64,000 nt of DNA from Andrena cerasifolii (GCF_050908995.1 NW_027484973.1:20414-84413), one strand, 5' to 3'. Shown: positions 13,485 to 22,734, counted from the stretch's first letter. Notes: generated by a model from the letters alone, not told the origin. Translations and numbers: made by a program.

Positions 13485-15158
13485 GTGCCATCTCTTTCGA
13501 CGGCATGTTCTCCTGTTACAAAGTGCAATTCTGTGCATTCTGAAAATTTTCGCCAGATTTTGGCCAATATATCAGGAGAACTTGAAGTGGAAAGAGGTAT
13601 ACTAAATTTCAGCTTCAAAGGCATCGCCTTAAAGTTGCAATTAAGAGGCGCAGGCCTTTCAAGAGGCGTTCGAAAATTCTGCGTCTCTTCGTTAAACAGT
13701 CACTGTCTCGAAACACTTGCGCCACTTCTCGCTCTTTGATTTGCTCTCCGGAGACGTTACTTTGTGCCATCTCTTTCGACGGCATGTTCTCCTGTTACAA
13801 AGCCCAATTCTGTGCATTCTGAAAATTTTCGCCAGATTTTGGCCAATATATCAGGAGAACATGAAGTGGATAGAGGTATACTAAATTTCAGCTTCAATGG
13901 CATCGCCTTAAATTTGCAATTAAGAGGCGCAGGCCTTTCAAGAGGCGTTCGAAAATTCTGCGTCTCTTCGTGAAACAGTCACTGTCTCGAAACATCTGCG
14001 CCACTTCTCGCTTTTTGATTTGCTCTCCGGAGACGTTACTTTGTGCCATCTCTTTCGACGGCATGTTCTCCTGTTACAACGCCCAATTCTGTGGATTCTG
14101 AAAATTTTCGCCAGATTTTGGCCAATATATCAGGAGAACATGAAGTGGAAAGAGGTATACTAAATTTCGGCTTCAAAGGCATCGCCTTAAAGTTGCAAAT
14201 ATGAGGCGCAGGCCTTTCAAGAGGCGTTCGAAAATTCTGCGTCTCTTCGTTAAACAGTCACTGTCTCGAAACACTTGCGCCACTTCTCGCTCTTTGATTT
14301 GCACTCCGGAGACGTTACTTTGTGCCATCTCTTTCGACGGCATGTTCTCCTGTTACAAAGTGCAATTCTGTGCATTCTGAAAATTTTCGCCAGATTTTGG
14401 CCAATATATCAGGAGAACTTGAAGTGGAAAGAGGTATACTAAATTTCAGCTTCAAAGGCATCGCCTTAAAGTTGCAATTAAGAGGCGCAGGCCTTTCAAG
14501 AGGCGTTCGAAAATTCTGCGTCTCTTCGTTAAACAGTCACTGTCTCGAAACACTTGCGCCACTTCTCGCTCTTTGATTTGCTCTCCGGAGACGTTACTTT
14601 GTGCCATCTCTTTCGACGGCATGTTCTCCTGTTACAAAGCCCAATTCTGTGCATTCTGAAAATTTTCGCCAGATTTTGGCCAATATATCAGGAGAACATG
14701 AAGTGGATAGAGGTATACTAAATTTCAGCTTCAATGGCATCGCCTTAAATTTGCAATTAAGAGGCGCAGGCCTTTCAAGAGGCGTTCGAAAATTCTGCGT
14801 CTCTTCGTGAAACAGTCACTGTCTCGAAACATCTGCGCCACTTCTCGCTTTTTGATTTGCTCTCCGGAGACGTTACTTTGTGCCATCTCTTTCGACGGCA
14901 TGTTCTCCTGTTACAACGCCCAATTCTGTGGATTCTGAAAATTTTCGCCAGATTTTGGCCAATATATCAGGAGAACATGAAGTGGAAAGAGGTATACTAA
15001 ATTTCAGCTTCAAAGGCATTGCCTTAAAGTTGCAAATAAGAGGCGCAGGCCTTTCAAGAGGCGTTCGAAAATTCTGCGTCTCTTCGTTAATCAGTCACTG
15101 TCTCGAAACATCTGCGCCACATCTCGCTCTTTGATTTGCTCTCCGGAGACGTTACATT
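13485..15158 (+). repeat. Three-monomer (837-bp) tandem higher-order repeat
   Basis: The ordered trio starting at 13485, 13764 and 14043 is repeated at 14322, 14601 and 14880. The first member carries AAAGTGCAATTC and GAACTTGAAG, the second GTGGATAGAGG with CTTCAATGGC, and the third TACAACGCC with GTGGATTC. The third members differ at their ends (GCAAATATGAGG versus GCAAATAAGAGG). The same trio pattern recurs between the two transposon copies at 19941 and 20778, so it predates the duplication of that segment. Confidence 0.85.
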
Positions 15159-15581
15159 GTGCCATCTCTTTCGACGGCATGTTCTCCTGTTACAAAGCCC
15201 AATTCTGTGGATTCTGAAAATTTTCGCCAGATTTTGGCCAATATATCAGGAGAACATGAAGTGGAAAGAGGTATACTAAATTTCAGCTTCAAAGGCATTG
15301 CCTTAAAGTTGCAAATAAGAGGCGCAGGCCTTTCAAGAGGCGTTCGAAAATTCTGCGTCTCTTCGTTAATCAGTCACTGTCTCGAAACATCTGCGCCACA
15401 TCTCGCTCTTTGATTTGCTCTCCGGAGACGTTACTTTGTGCCATCTCTTTCGACGGCATGTTCTCCTGTTACAAAGCCCAATTCTGTGCATTCTGAAAAT
15501 TTTCGCCAGATTTTGGCCAATATATCAGGAGAACATGAAGTGGAAAGAGGTATACTAAATTTCAGCTTCAAAGGCATCGCC

Positions 15582-15585
15582 TTAA
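15582..15585. repeat. TTAA target-site duplication, left, copy 1
   Basis: TTAA at monomer position 145-148 immediately precedes the element. The same four bases follow it at 18411-18414. Uninterrupted monomers have a single TTAA here (GCCTTAAAGTTG), so this is the expected 4-bp target duplication. Confidence 0.93.
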
Positions 15586-15598
15586 GGGGGCCGTCTCC
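15586..15598 (+). repeat. Left terminal inverted repeat, copy 1
   Basis: GGGGGCCGTCTCC, perfectly complementary in reverse to 18398-18410. The next base inward (T versus G) breaks the match, so the perfect repeat is 13 bp. Confidence 0.93.
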
Positions 15599-15839
15599 TT
15601 TTTGTTATGGTCCGAATCGATCGAAGTGCCCTTGTAAACAGACGGACCCTAATGAAACTACTGCGGTCGGTAAAAAGAAGTTGTACAATGGTGACATCTA
15701 CCGGTACTCTACGTAGACGAATTTTTGACAGCATAGTTGCCGCATGTTCTGTTGTCTCCGTCTCTGCCGCGCTGTTTCCACAGCTCCTTCTATTGAGAAG
15801 CTTGGAGTACCGCTGATGGAGGGGGGAACATCGACAGGA

Positions 15840-15895
15840 GCGGTGGTTACGTGTGGGGAACTGCGGTGCGTCAGTCACGCACACATAACCACCGC
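15840..15895. repeat. Imperfect hairpin near left end, copy 1
   Basis: GCGGTGGTTACGTGTG at 15840-15855 pairs with CACACATAACCACCGC at 15880-15895, with one mismatch in 16 pairs. The loop holds a smaller stem, GTGCGT with ACGCAC around CAGTC. It lies about 250 bp inside the left terminus. It could be a cruciform, a subterminal transposase-binding region or the relic of a small palindromic element. Confidence 0.85.
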
Positions 15896-15999
15896 TGTAG
15901 GTGTTTCCTCGTGCATCAGCTGTAGCTGGAGCCCGCCAATTCCTGCGTCTAGCATCAGAGCCTTGCTGAACGTAAAGGAGGATAGCACTATTGAAAGAT

Positions 16000-17090
16000 A
16001 GAGAGGTTGAGTAGTGAAGTTAGGAAACATGTCAATGAAACAATACTAATTTAGTATTTATTTATACATAGAACGATGCAATACTTTGTATAATCAATGT
16101 GCAAATTCAAAGCATACAATTTGAATAAGGTACATCACCGAAGTGTAACACGCCGATCGTAATGAAATTTATGAATGCTGTAATTCTTCTAAAAACATAT
16201 GCCGCTTTTTTTTCATCTAACTATACATCAAATTATCTTTTATATCAACAAGAATTGTCTGTTTCAATAATAGTTTTGTACATGGTTTTCTTCGGAATTG
16301 TTATTCCACGGTTGTAAAAATTTATCAATATAAACCAGAGTTCAGTACTAACAATACTGATATTTGGGAATGTCCCATTAAACGATTTTATTTAGCTACG
16401 ATCCTCTGTTTGTTTGTTTGTTGGATTCAAATCTGGAAACTCAATTTTAAACCACTTCCAACCATCCAATTCCCTCGAAACGTTGCAGAGGTGCGTAGTT
16501 TGGTTGACAATACAAAATTATGAAAAAACTCCGAGTGGGTGAAAAAATTACCTAGTCACCAAGAAATAATAACCCATAACAATAAATCAACCATTCTTCA
16601 AGCAAACTGTTAAACTACATACAGCAATAAGAGTAATGTAAATCCACAAACACTAAAAACTAGAAAAAGTATATTAAACAAATTATAATAAACGATTTTA
16701 TGAAAAATGCATTAAAAACTAAAAAATATTTATTTTCTTATACTATAATTTCGATGGTGTATTTTCACATAAAATCGTGGAGCAATATATCTCGCAACAA
16801 ATTCATTTCGACACTTGAGGCTATACTAAATTGATTCATATTCTGTTATGAAATATCCTGAACCACGTTTTTATTTAAAGTTGAAAAACACCATCGAAAT
16901 TGTAGCACAACACTAGAAGTATTTTTTAGTTGTTAGTGCCTTTTTGACGAAATCGTTTAACAGAACATTTTTTTATATATTTTTTGTTTCTAATCAAGTT
17001 ATAGTCATTACAATAAATCAATCCAATACCTGCAATCAACTACCTGTAAAAGAAAATTTGCAGTTTAGCGATATTTTTGTAAAAGGACTT
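16000..17090. other. AT-rich interior of transposon copy 1, no gene seen
   Basis: About 1.1 kb of AT-rich sequence with stops in all frames and no recognisable coding content. It holds a short TTTG microsatellite near 16408-16421, many A or T runs, and the long inverted repeat at 16743-16905. I see nothing else in it. Confidence 0.8.
16743..16905. repeat. Long imperfect inverted repeat (possible nested miniature element), copy 1
   Basis: The left arm at 16743-16780 starts CTATAATTTCGATGGTGT. The right arm at 16863-16905 reads, in reverse complement, CTACAATTTCGATGGTGT, and the similarity continues inward to CGTGG in both arms with a few mismatches and small gaps. The loop is about 82 bp. Arms of roughly 40 bp with a short loop are typical of foldback or miniature inverted-repeat elements. 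No target duplication is convincing: TA lies left of the start but the right side reads CACAAC. It may instead be a structural part of the host element. Confidence 0.75.
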
Positions 17091-17094
17091 AGTG

Positions 17095-17400
17095 CCGTGT
17101 TTCGACCCCAAATGCCCCACTGTGCGCCGCCGAACAGCCCAAATCCTCGCTGGTCGGGACCGGCGCGGCGTTGAGCTCGTATCGCGAGCAGAGCCCTAAT
17201 TCTCAGTGTTCGTTTCTCGCTTCTTTTTAGCTGATAGGGGGAGCGAGATGGAACGCTTTGCCTGCGCGACGATCGCGCACGGAGAGGACGGAGTGTCAGG
17301 CGTCCGAAAGACGGAGCGAGACAAACAACATCTCGTCGTCTATCTCGCACCACCCTCGCTCGCTTTCAGTGCCTCTTGCTCGCTCTCGTTCCATGAGACA
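17095..17400. other. GC-rich segment in transposon copy 1, possible promoter or exon relic
   Basis: This stretch is much richer in G and C than the AT-rich DNA before it, with GAGCGAG/CTCGCTC-type repeats and several CpG. A pyrimidine run ending TTCTTTTTAG at 17221-17230 resembles a 3' splice acceptor. Stop codons and the lack of a recognised protein make an intact gene unlikely. It may be captured host regulatory or transcribed sequence, but that is a guess. Confidence 0.35.
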
Positions 17401-17839
17401 ATACTGTAGTATCTTTTATTTGACTTTATCCAGATATTATCTTTGCCCATCTCTGTTCTCCAACTGCTTCGCCGTGATTCATTCAAGCCTCCTTGATGGA
17501 AAAATATTGATAGGGGAAATGCGGCAACAGCGCGATTCGACTCTCGATACGTCTCGGCAACTATGTCTTTCCTACATTTATCGGCTAGATTGGACTTCCA
17601 CCGGTTTTGATGGTACAAGGCACGATTATACCATCAACGCCGGTGACGGAGAAACCTTGAAGCTTCATTCTGTCATTTTTCGGGCTGTCCTGAGTACACG
17701 ATTCGTAAATTCATTATTATTTCAACGTACGGTGCTTATTAGCGTTCAAACGGACCAGACCACCCTGCACGAAAGTCTACTGAAGGCAACTAAACCCGCA
17801 AAAACGTCCACCGTGCCGATTCCAGGACGAAAGTTGTAA
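17393..17839 (+). pseudogene. 148-codon open frame of unknown nature, copy 1
   Basis: The longest frame in the element that begins with ATG (17393) and ends in TAA (17837-17839). The frame is open upstream to a TTG at 17258, which is not a likely eukaryotic start. The predicted protein matches no family I recognise and shows no DDE motif, zinc finger or membrane segment. Its last 64 or so codons lie in the internal duplication: a second, diverged version sits in an open frame ending at the equivalent TAA at 18314-18316. Between the versions there is an in-frame 18-nt length difference, but most substitutions change the amino acid, so evidence for selection on protein is weak. It could be a decayed coding fragment or a chance frame. 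Confidence 0.3.
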
Positions 17840-17870
17840 TTTACGGTTTGCTTACTACATCGCGTATACG
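17645..17870 (+). repeat. Internal duplication, unit A, copy 1
   Basis: This 226-bp segment is clearly related to 18140-18346. Shared runs include CTTGAAGCTTCATTC, AATTCATTATTATTTCAA, GGTGCTTATTAGCGTTCAAA and CCAGGACGAAAGTTGTAATT. Unit A has 18 extra bases near 17695-17712 compared with unit B. The two units flank the nested element at 17871-18088, which inserted at the end of unit A. Confidence 0.9.
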
Positions 17871-18088
17871 CAGGCCCGGCGGAACCATGCGCCGCACAAG
17901 GGCGCCAGCCGAATGGGACGCTAAAAAAACTAGATCGTACGCTTAATAATAAAGGAATCTAACACCTCACATAAACTAAATATAAATGTAATTCTTTTAA
18001 ACATATTAAATAGAAAACAAGTGCAAAAAATTGGGGACAACAAAAATTTTTTTGCACAAGGGCGCCAGCTAACCTCGCGTCGGCCCTG
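17871..18088. mobile_element. Nested 218-bp hAT-like miniature element, copy 1
   Basis: Begins CAGGCCCGGCG and ends CGTCGGCCCTG; inverted, the ends agree at 9 of 11 positions. CAGGG-type termini are characteristic of many hAT elements, which make 8-bp target duplications. The flanks are CGTATACG on the left and CCTACACG on the right, agreeing at 6 of 8. Unit B, which lacks the insertion, reads CGTATACGTGCACGC across the equivalent point, and the right flank continues TCACGC, supporting an insertion there. A motif GCACAAGGGCGCCAGC occurs near both ends in direct orientation (17893 and 18054 areas), which is unusual for an inverted-repeat element. The middle is AT-rich and has no coding capacity. 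Divergent ends suggest this is older than the transposon's duplication. Confidence 0.65.
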
Positions 18089-18139
18089 CCTACACGTCAC
18101 GCTGGTGCTACATGGCTGCAGTGCACCATTAGCGCCACC

Positions 18140-18346
18140 AACGGAGAAGCCTTGAAGCTTCATTCGGACAGTTTTCGAGTCATAAATTCATTATTATTTC
18201 AAAATGGGGTGCTTATTAGCGTTCAAACGCACCAGACCACCCTGCACAGATGTGTACTGAAGGCAACTGTACCCGCAAAAACTTCCTTCGGGCCGATTCC
18301 AGGACGAAAGTTGTAATTTACGATTTGCTTACTACACGCGTATACG
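18140..18346 (+). repeat. Internal duplication, unit B, copy 1
   Basis: This 207-bp counterpart of unit A begins AACGGAGAAGCC and ends in GCGTATACG. An open frame equivalent to that in unit A runs through it to TAA at 18314-18316. It is open upstream at least to the edge of the nested element, and weak amino-acid resemblance to the unit A frame extends upstream of the clear DNA match. It has an in-frame 18-nt deletion relative to unit A and one further base lost after the stop. Confidence 0.9.
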
Positions 18347-18364
18347 TGCACGCTTTTCCTAGCT

Positions 18365-18384
18365 TGTGTGAGCGTACTCACACA
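18365..18384. repeat. Subterminal hairpin near right end, copy 1
   Basis: GTGTGAGCGTACTCACAC at 18366-18383 has a perfect 7-bp stem with loop CGTA, extended by one T-A pair outside. It sits 14 bp inside the right terminal repeat. It may be a transposase recognition feature or simply a chance palindrome. Confidence 0.75.
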
Positions 18385-18397
18385 TTCAAAGGCCCGC

Positions 18398-18410
18398 GGA
18401 GACGGCCCCC
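18398..18410 (-). repeat. Right terminal inverted repeat, copy 1
   Basis: GGAGACGGCCCCC, the exact reverse complement of 15586-15598, followed directly by TTAA. Confidence 0.93.
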
Positions 18411-18414
18411 TTAA
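18411..18414. repeat. TTAA target-site duplication, right, copy 1
   Basis: TTAA follows the right terminus and continues as ACTTGTAATTACGAGG, a monomer variant also seen uninterrupted near 5005-5030 and 9165-9185. Confidence 0.93.
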
Positions 18415-21400
18415 ACTTGTAATTACGAGGCGCAGGCCTTTCAAGATGCGTTAGAAAATTCTGCGTCTCTTCGTTAAGCAGTCACTGTCTCGAAACACCT
18501 GCGCCACTTCTCGCTCCTTGATTTGCTCTCCGGAGACGTGACTTTGTGCCATCTCTTTCGACGGCAAGTTTGCCTGTTACAAAGCCCAATGTTGTGCATT
18601 CTGAAAATTTTCGCCAGATTTTGGCCAATATATCAGGAGAACATGAAGTGGAAAGAGGTATACTAAATTTCTGCTTCAAAGGCATCGCCTTAAAGTTGCA
18701 ATTAAGAGGCGCAGGCCTTTCAAGAGGCGTTCGAAAATTCTGCGTCTCTTCGTTAAACAGTCACTGTCTCGAAACACTTGCGCCACTTCTCGCTCTTTGA
18801 TTTGCTCTCCGGAGACGTTACTTTGTGCCATCTCTTTCGACGGCATGTTCTCCTGTTACAAAGCCCAATTTTGTGCATTCTGAAAATTTTCGCCAGATTT
18901 TGGCCAATATATCAGGAGAACATGAAGTGGAAAGAGGTATACTAAATTTCAGCTTCAAAGGCATCGCCTTAAAGTTGCAAATAAGAGGCGCAGGCCTTTC
19001 AAGAGGCGTTCGAAAATTCTGCGTCTCTTCGTTAATCAGTCACTGTCTCGAAACATCTGCGCCACTTCTCGCTTTTTGATTTGCTCTCCGGAGACGTTAC
19101 TTTGTGCCATCTCTTTCGAAGGCATGTTCTCCTGTTACAACGCCCAATTCTGTGCATTCTGAAAATTTTCGCCAGATTTTGGCCAATATATCAGGAGAAC
19201 ATGAAGTGGAAAGAGGTAGACTAAATTTCAGCTTCAAAGGCATCGCCTTAAAGTTGCAATTAAGAGGCGCAGGCCTTTCAAGAGGCGTTCGAGAATTCTG
19301 CGTCTCTTCGATAAACAGTCACTGTCTCGAAACACTTGCGCCACTTCTCGCTCTTTGATTTGCTCTCCGGAGACGTTACTTTGTGCCATCTCTTTCGACG
19401 GCATGTTCTCCTGTTACAAAGCCCAATTCTGTGCATTCTGAAAATTTTCGCCAGATTTTGGCCAATATATCAGGAGAACTTGAAGTGGAAAGAGGTATAC
19501 TAAATTTCAGCTTCAAAGGCATCGCCTTAAAGTTGCAATTAAGAGGCGCAGGCCTTTCAAGAGGCGTTCGAGAATTCTGCGTCTCTTCGTTAAACAGTCA
19601 CTGTCTCGAAACACTTGCGCCACTTCTCGCTCTTTGATTTGCTCTCCGGAGACGTTACTTTGTGCCATCACTTTCGACGGCACGTTCTCCTGTTACAAAG
19701 CCCAATTCTGTGCATTCTGAAAATTTTCGCCAGATTTTGGCCAATATATCAGGAGAACATGAAGTGGAAAGAGGTATACTAAATTTCGGCTTCAAAGGCA
19801 TCGCCTTAAAGTTGCAAATATGAGGCGCAGGCCTTTCAAGAGGCGTTCGAAAATTCTGCGTCTCTTCGTTAAACAGTCACTGTCTCGAAACACTTGCGCC
19901 ACTTCTCGCTCTTTGATTTGCACTCCGGAGACGTTACTTTGTGCCATCTCTTTCGACGGCATGTTCTCCTGTTACAAAGTGCAATTCTGTGCATTCTGAA
20001 AATTTTCGCCAGATTTTGGCCAATATATCAGGAGAACTTGAAGTGGAAAGAGGTATACTAAATTTCAGCTTCAAAGGCATCGCCTTAAAGTTGCAATTAA
20101 GAGGCGCAGGCCTTTCAAGAGGCGTTCGAAAATTCTGCGTCTCTTCGTTAAACAGTCACTGTCTCGAAACACTTGCGCCACTTCTCGCTCTTTGATTTGC
20201 TCTCCGGAGACGTTACTTTGTGCCATCTCTTTCGACGGCATGTTCTCCTGTTACAAAGCCCAATTCTGTGCATTCTGAAAATTTTCGCCAGATTTTGGCC
20301 AATATATCAGGAGAACATGAAGTGGATAGAGGTATACTAAATTTCAGCTTCAATGGCATCGCCTTAAATTTGCAATTAAGAGGCGCAGGCCTTTCAAGAG
20401 GCGTTCGAAAATTCTGCGTCTCTTCGTGAAACAGTCACTGTCTCGAAACATCTGCGCCACTTCTCGCTTTTTGATTTGCTCTCCGGAGACGTTACTTTGT
20501 GCCATCTCTTTCGACGGCATGTTCTCCTGTTACAACGCCCAATTCTGTGGATTCTGAAAATTTTCGCCAGATTTTGGCCAATATATCAGGAGAACATGAA
20601 GTGGAAAGAGGTATACTAAATTTCGGCTTCAAAGGCATCGCCTTAAAGTTGCAAATATGAGGCGCAGGCCTTTCAAGAGGCGTTCGAAAATTCTGCGTCT
20701 CTTCGTTAAACAGTCACTGTCTCGAAACACTTGCGCCACTTCTCGCTCTTTGATTTGCACTCCGGAGACGTTACTTTGTGCCATCTCTTTCGACGGCATG
20801 TTCTCCTGTTACAAAGTGCAATTCTGTGCATTCTGAAAATTTTCGCCAGATTTTGGCCAATATATCAGGAGAACTTGAAGTGGAAAGAGGTATACTAAAT
20901 TTCAGCTTCAAAGGCATCGCCTTAAAGTTGCAATTAAGAGGCGCAGGCCTTTCAAGAGGCGTTCGAAAATTCTGCGTCTCTTCGTTAAACAGTCACTGTC
21001 TCGAAACACTTGCGCCACTTCTCGCTCTTTGATTTGCTCTCCGGAGACGTTACTTTGTGCCATCTCTTTCGACGGCATGTTCTCCTGTTACAAAGCCCAA
21101 TTCTGTGCATTCTGAAAATTTTCGCCAGATTTTGGCCAATATATCAGGAGAACATGAAGTGGATAGAGGTATACTAAATTTCAGCTTCAATGGCATCGCC
21201 TTAAATTTGCAATTAAGAGGCGCAGGCCTTTCAAGAGGCGTTCGAAAATTCTGCGTCTCTTCGTGAAACAGTCACTGTCTCGAAACATCTGCGCCACTTC
21301 TCGCTTTTTGATTTGCTCTCCGGAGACGTTACTTTGTGCCATCTCTTTCGACGGCATGTTCTCCTGTTACAACGCCCAATTCTGTGGATTCTGAAAATTT

Positions 21401-22316
21401 TCGCCAGATTTTGGCCAATATATCAGGAGAACATGAAGTGGAAAGAGGTATACTAAATTTCAGCTTCAAAGGCATTGCCTTAAAGTTGCAAATAAGAGGC
21501 GCAGGCCTTTCAAGAGGCGTTCGAAAATTCTGCGTCTCTTCGTTAATCAGTCACTGTCTCGAAACATCTGCGCCACATCTCGCTCTTTGATTTGCTCTCC
21601 GGAGACGTTACATTGTGCCATCTCTTTCGACGGCATGTTCTCCTGTTACAAAGCCCAATTCTGTGGATTCTGAAAATTTTCGCCAGATTTTGGCCAATAT
21701 ATCAGGAGAACATGAAGTGGAAAGAGGTATACTAAATTTCAGCTTCAAAGGCATTGCCTTAAAGTTGCAAATAAGAGGCGCAGGCCTTTCAAGAGGCGTT
21801 CGAAAATTCTGCGTCTCTTCGTTAATCAGTCACTGTCTCGAAACATCTGCGCCACATCTCGCTCTTTGATTTGCTCTCCGGAGACGTTACTTTGTGCCAT
21901 CTCTTTCGACGGCATGTTCTCCTGTTACAAAGCCCAATTCTGTGCATTCTGAAAATTTTCGCCAGATTTTGGCCAATATATCAGGAGAACATGAAGTGGA
22001 AAGAGGTATACTAAATTTCGGCTTCAAAGGCATCGCCTTAAAGTTGCAAATAAGAGGCGCAGGCCTTTCAAGAGGTGTTCGAAAATTCTGCGTCTCTTCG
22101 TTAATCAGTCACTGTCTCGAAACATCTGCGCCACATCTCGCTCTTTGATTTACTCTCCGGAGACGTTACTTTGTGCCATCTCTTTCGACGGCATGTTCTT
22201 CTGTTACAAAGCCCAATTCTGTGGATTCTGAAAATTTTCGCCAGATTTTGGCCAATATATCAGGAGAACATGAAGTGGAAAGAGGTATACTAAATTTCAG
22301 CTTCAAAGGCATCGCC

Positions 22317-22320
22317 TTAA
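22317..22320. repeat. TTAA target-site duplication, left, copy 2
   Basis: TTAA at monomer position 145-148 of the unit starting at 22173, matched by 25146-25149 on the other side. Confidence 0.92.
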
Positions 22321-22333
22321 GGGGGCCGTCTCC
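22321..22333 (+). repeat. Left terminal inverted repeat, copy 2
   Basis: GGGGGCCGTCTCC, exact inverted match to 25133-25145. Confidence 0.93.
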
Positions 22334-22574
22334 TTTTTGTTATGGTCCGAATCGATCGAAGTGCCCTTGTAAACAGACGGACCCTAATGAAACTACTGCG
22401 GTCGGTAAAAAGAAGTTGTACAATGGTGACATCTACCGGTACTCTACGTAGACGAATTTTTGACAGCATAGTTGCCGCATGTTCTGTTGTCTCCGTCTCT
22501 GCCGCGCTGTTTCCACAGCTCCTTCTATTGAGAAGCTTGGAGTACCGCTGATGGAGGGGGGAACATCGACAGGA

Positions 22575-22630
22575 GCGGTGGTTACGTGTGGGGAACTGCG
22601 GTGCGTCAGTCACGCACACATAACCACCGC
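22575..22630. repeat. Imperfect hairpin near left end, copy 2
   Basis: Same 16-bp arms (GCGGTGGTTACGTGTG and CACACATAACCACCGC) and inner stem as at 15840-15895. Confidence 0.85.
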
Positions 22631-22734
22631 TGTAGGTGTTTCCTCGTGCATCAGCTGTAGCTGGAGCCCGCCAATTCCTGCGTCTAGCATCAGAGCCTTG
22701 CTGAACGTAAAGGAGGATAGCACTATTGAAAGAT

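Larger units (their letters stand above)
8463..15585 (+). repeat. 279-bp satellite array, block III (regular, up to transposon copy 1)
   Basis: Regular 279-bp monomers resume at 8463 and keep register to the transposon at 15586. Units are a mixture of several variants: CTGTGCATTC versus CTGTGGATTC, GCAATTAAGAGG versus GCAAATAAGAGG versus GCAAATATGAGG, and GTTCGAGAATTC at 11253 and 11532. A three-monomer (837-bp) pattern recurs at 13485-14321 and 14322 onward, led in both cases by a monomer with AAAGTGCAATTC and GAACTTGAAGTGG. The last monomer begins at 15438 and is interrupted after its TTAA at 15582-15585. Confidence 0.95.
15586..18410. mobile_element. 2825-bp TTAA-type DNA transposon, copy 1 (non-autonomous)
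   Basis: A discrete 2825-bp insertion within a satellite monomer. It has perfect 13-bp terminal inverted repeats (GGGGGCCGTCTCC inward from each end) and is flanked by TTAA on both sides. Removing the element plus one TTAA (2829 bp) puts the next monomer start, 18546, exactly 279 bases after 15438, so nothing else was lost or gained. TTAA duplication is known for the piggyBac and Kolobok superfamilies. piggyBac ends typically begin CCC reading inward, while a purine/G-rich start is closer to what I recall for Kolobok, so Kolobok-like is my tentative call. I see no transposase: the longest ATG frame is 148 codons and unrecognised. The interior contains an AT-rich half, a short GC-rich stretch, an internal duplication and a nested smaller element. 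A second copy lies at 22321-25145 in the same orientation. Confidence 0.93.
18411..22320 (+). repeat. 279-bp satellite array, block IV (between transposon copies)
   Basis: 3910 bp, equal to 14 x 279 plus the 4-bp TTAA. The units are a mosaic of types present before copy 1. The monomer at 19104 shares TTTCGAAGGCATG and GGTAGACTAAA with that at 13206. 19383 resembles 11532 (GTTCGAGAATTC). From roughly 19806 to 21893 the order follows 13350-15437 at an offset of 6456. One additional monomer (21894, with TTTCGGCTTC) sits before the final interrupted unit at 22173. This arrangement fits unequal exchange with later reshuffling. Confidence 0.95.

Noticed and set aside
15582..15884. 100-codon reverse-strand frame at the left end of the transposon (and its copy at 22317-22619)
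   Set aside because: It overlaps the terminal repeat and the hairpin, has no recognisable domain, and ends at the target duplication. Probably chance.
17036..17353. 105-codon reverse-strand frame in the GC-rich part of the transposon (and 23771-24088)
   Set aside because: Arginine-rich composition is expected from GC-rich antisense sequence. No family recognised and it crosses a composition boundary.
17258..17839. 193-codon version of the open frame in the transposon (and 23993-24574)
   Set aside because: It requires a TTG start. The first in-frame ATG is at 17393, giving 148 codons, and the upstream part lies in the arginine/serine-rich GC-rich stretch.
15586..18410. Complete piggyBac or Kolobok transposase gene
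   Set aside because: The longest ATG frame is 148 codons, with no visible catalytic DDE/D arrangement. A transposase of these families would need several hundred codons.
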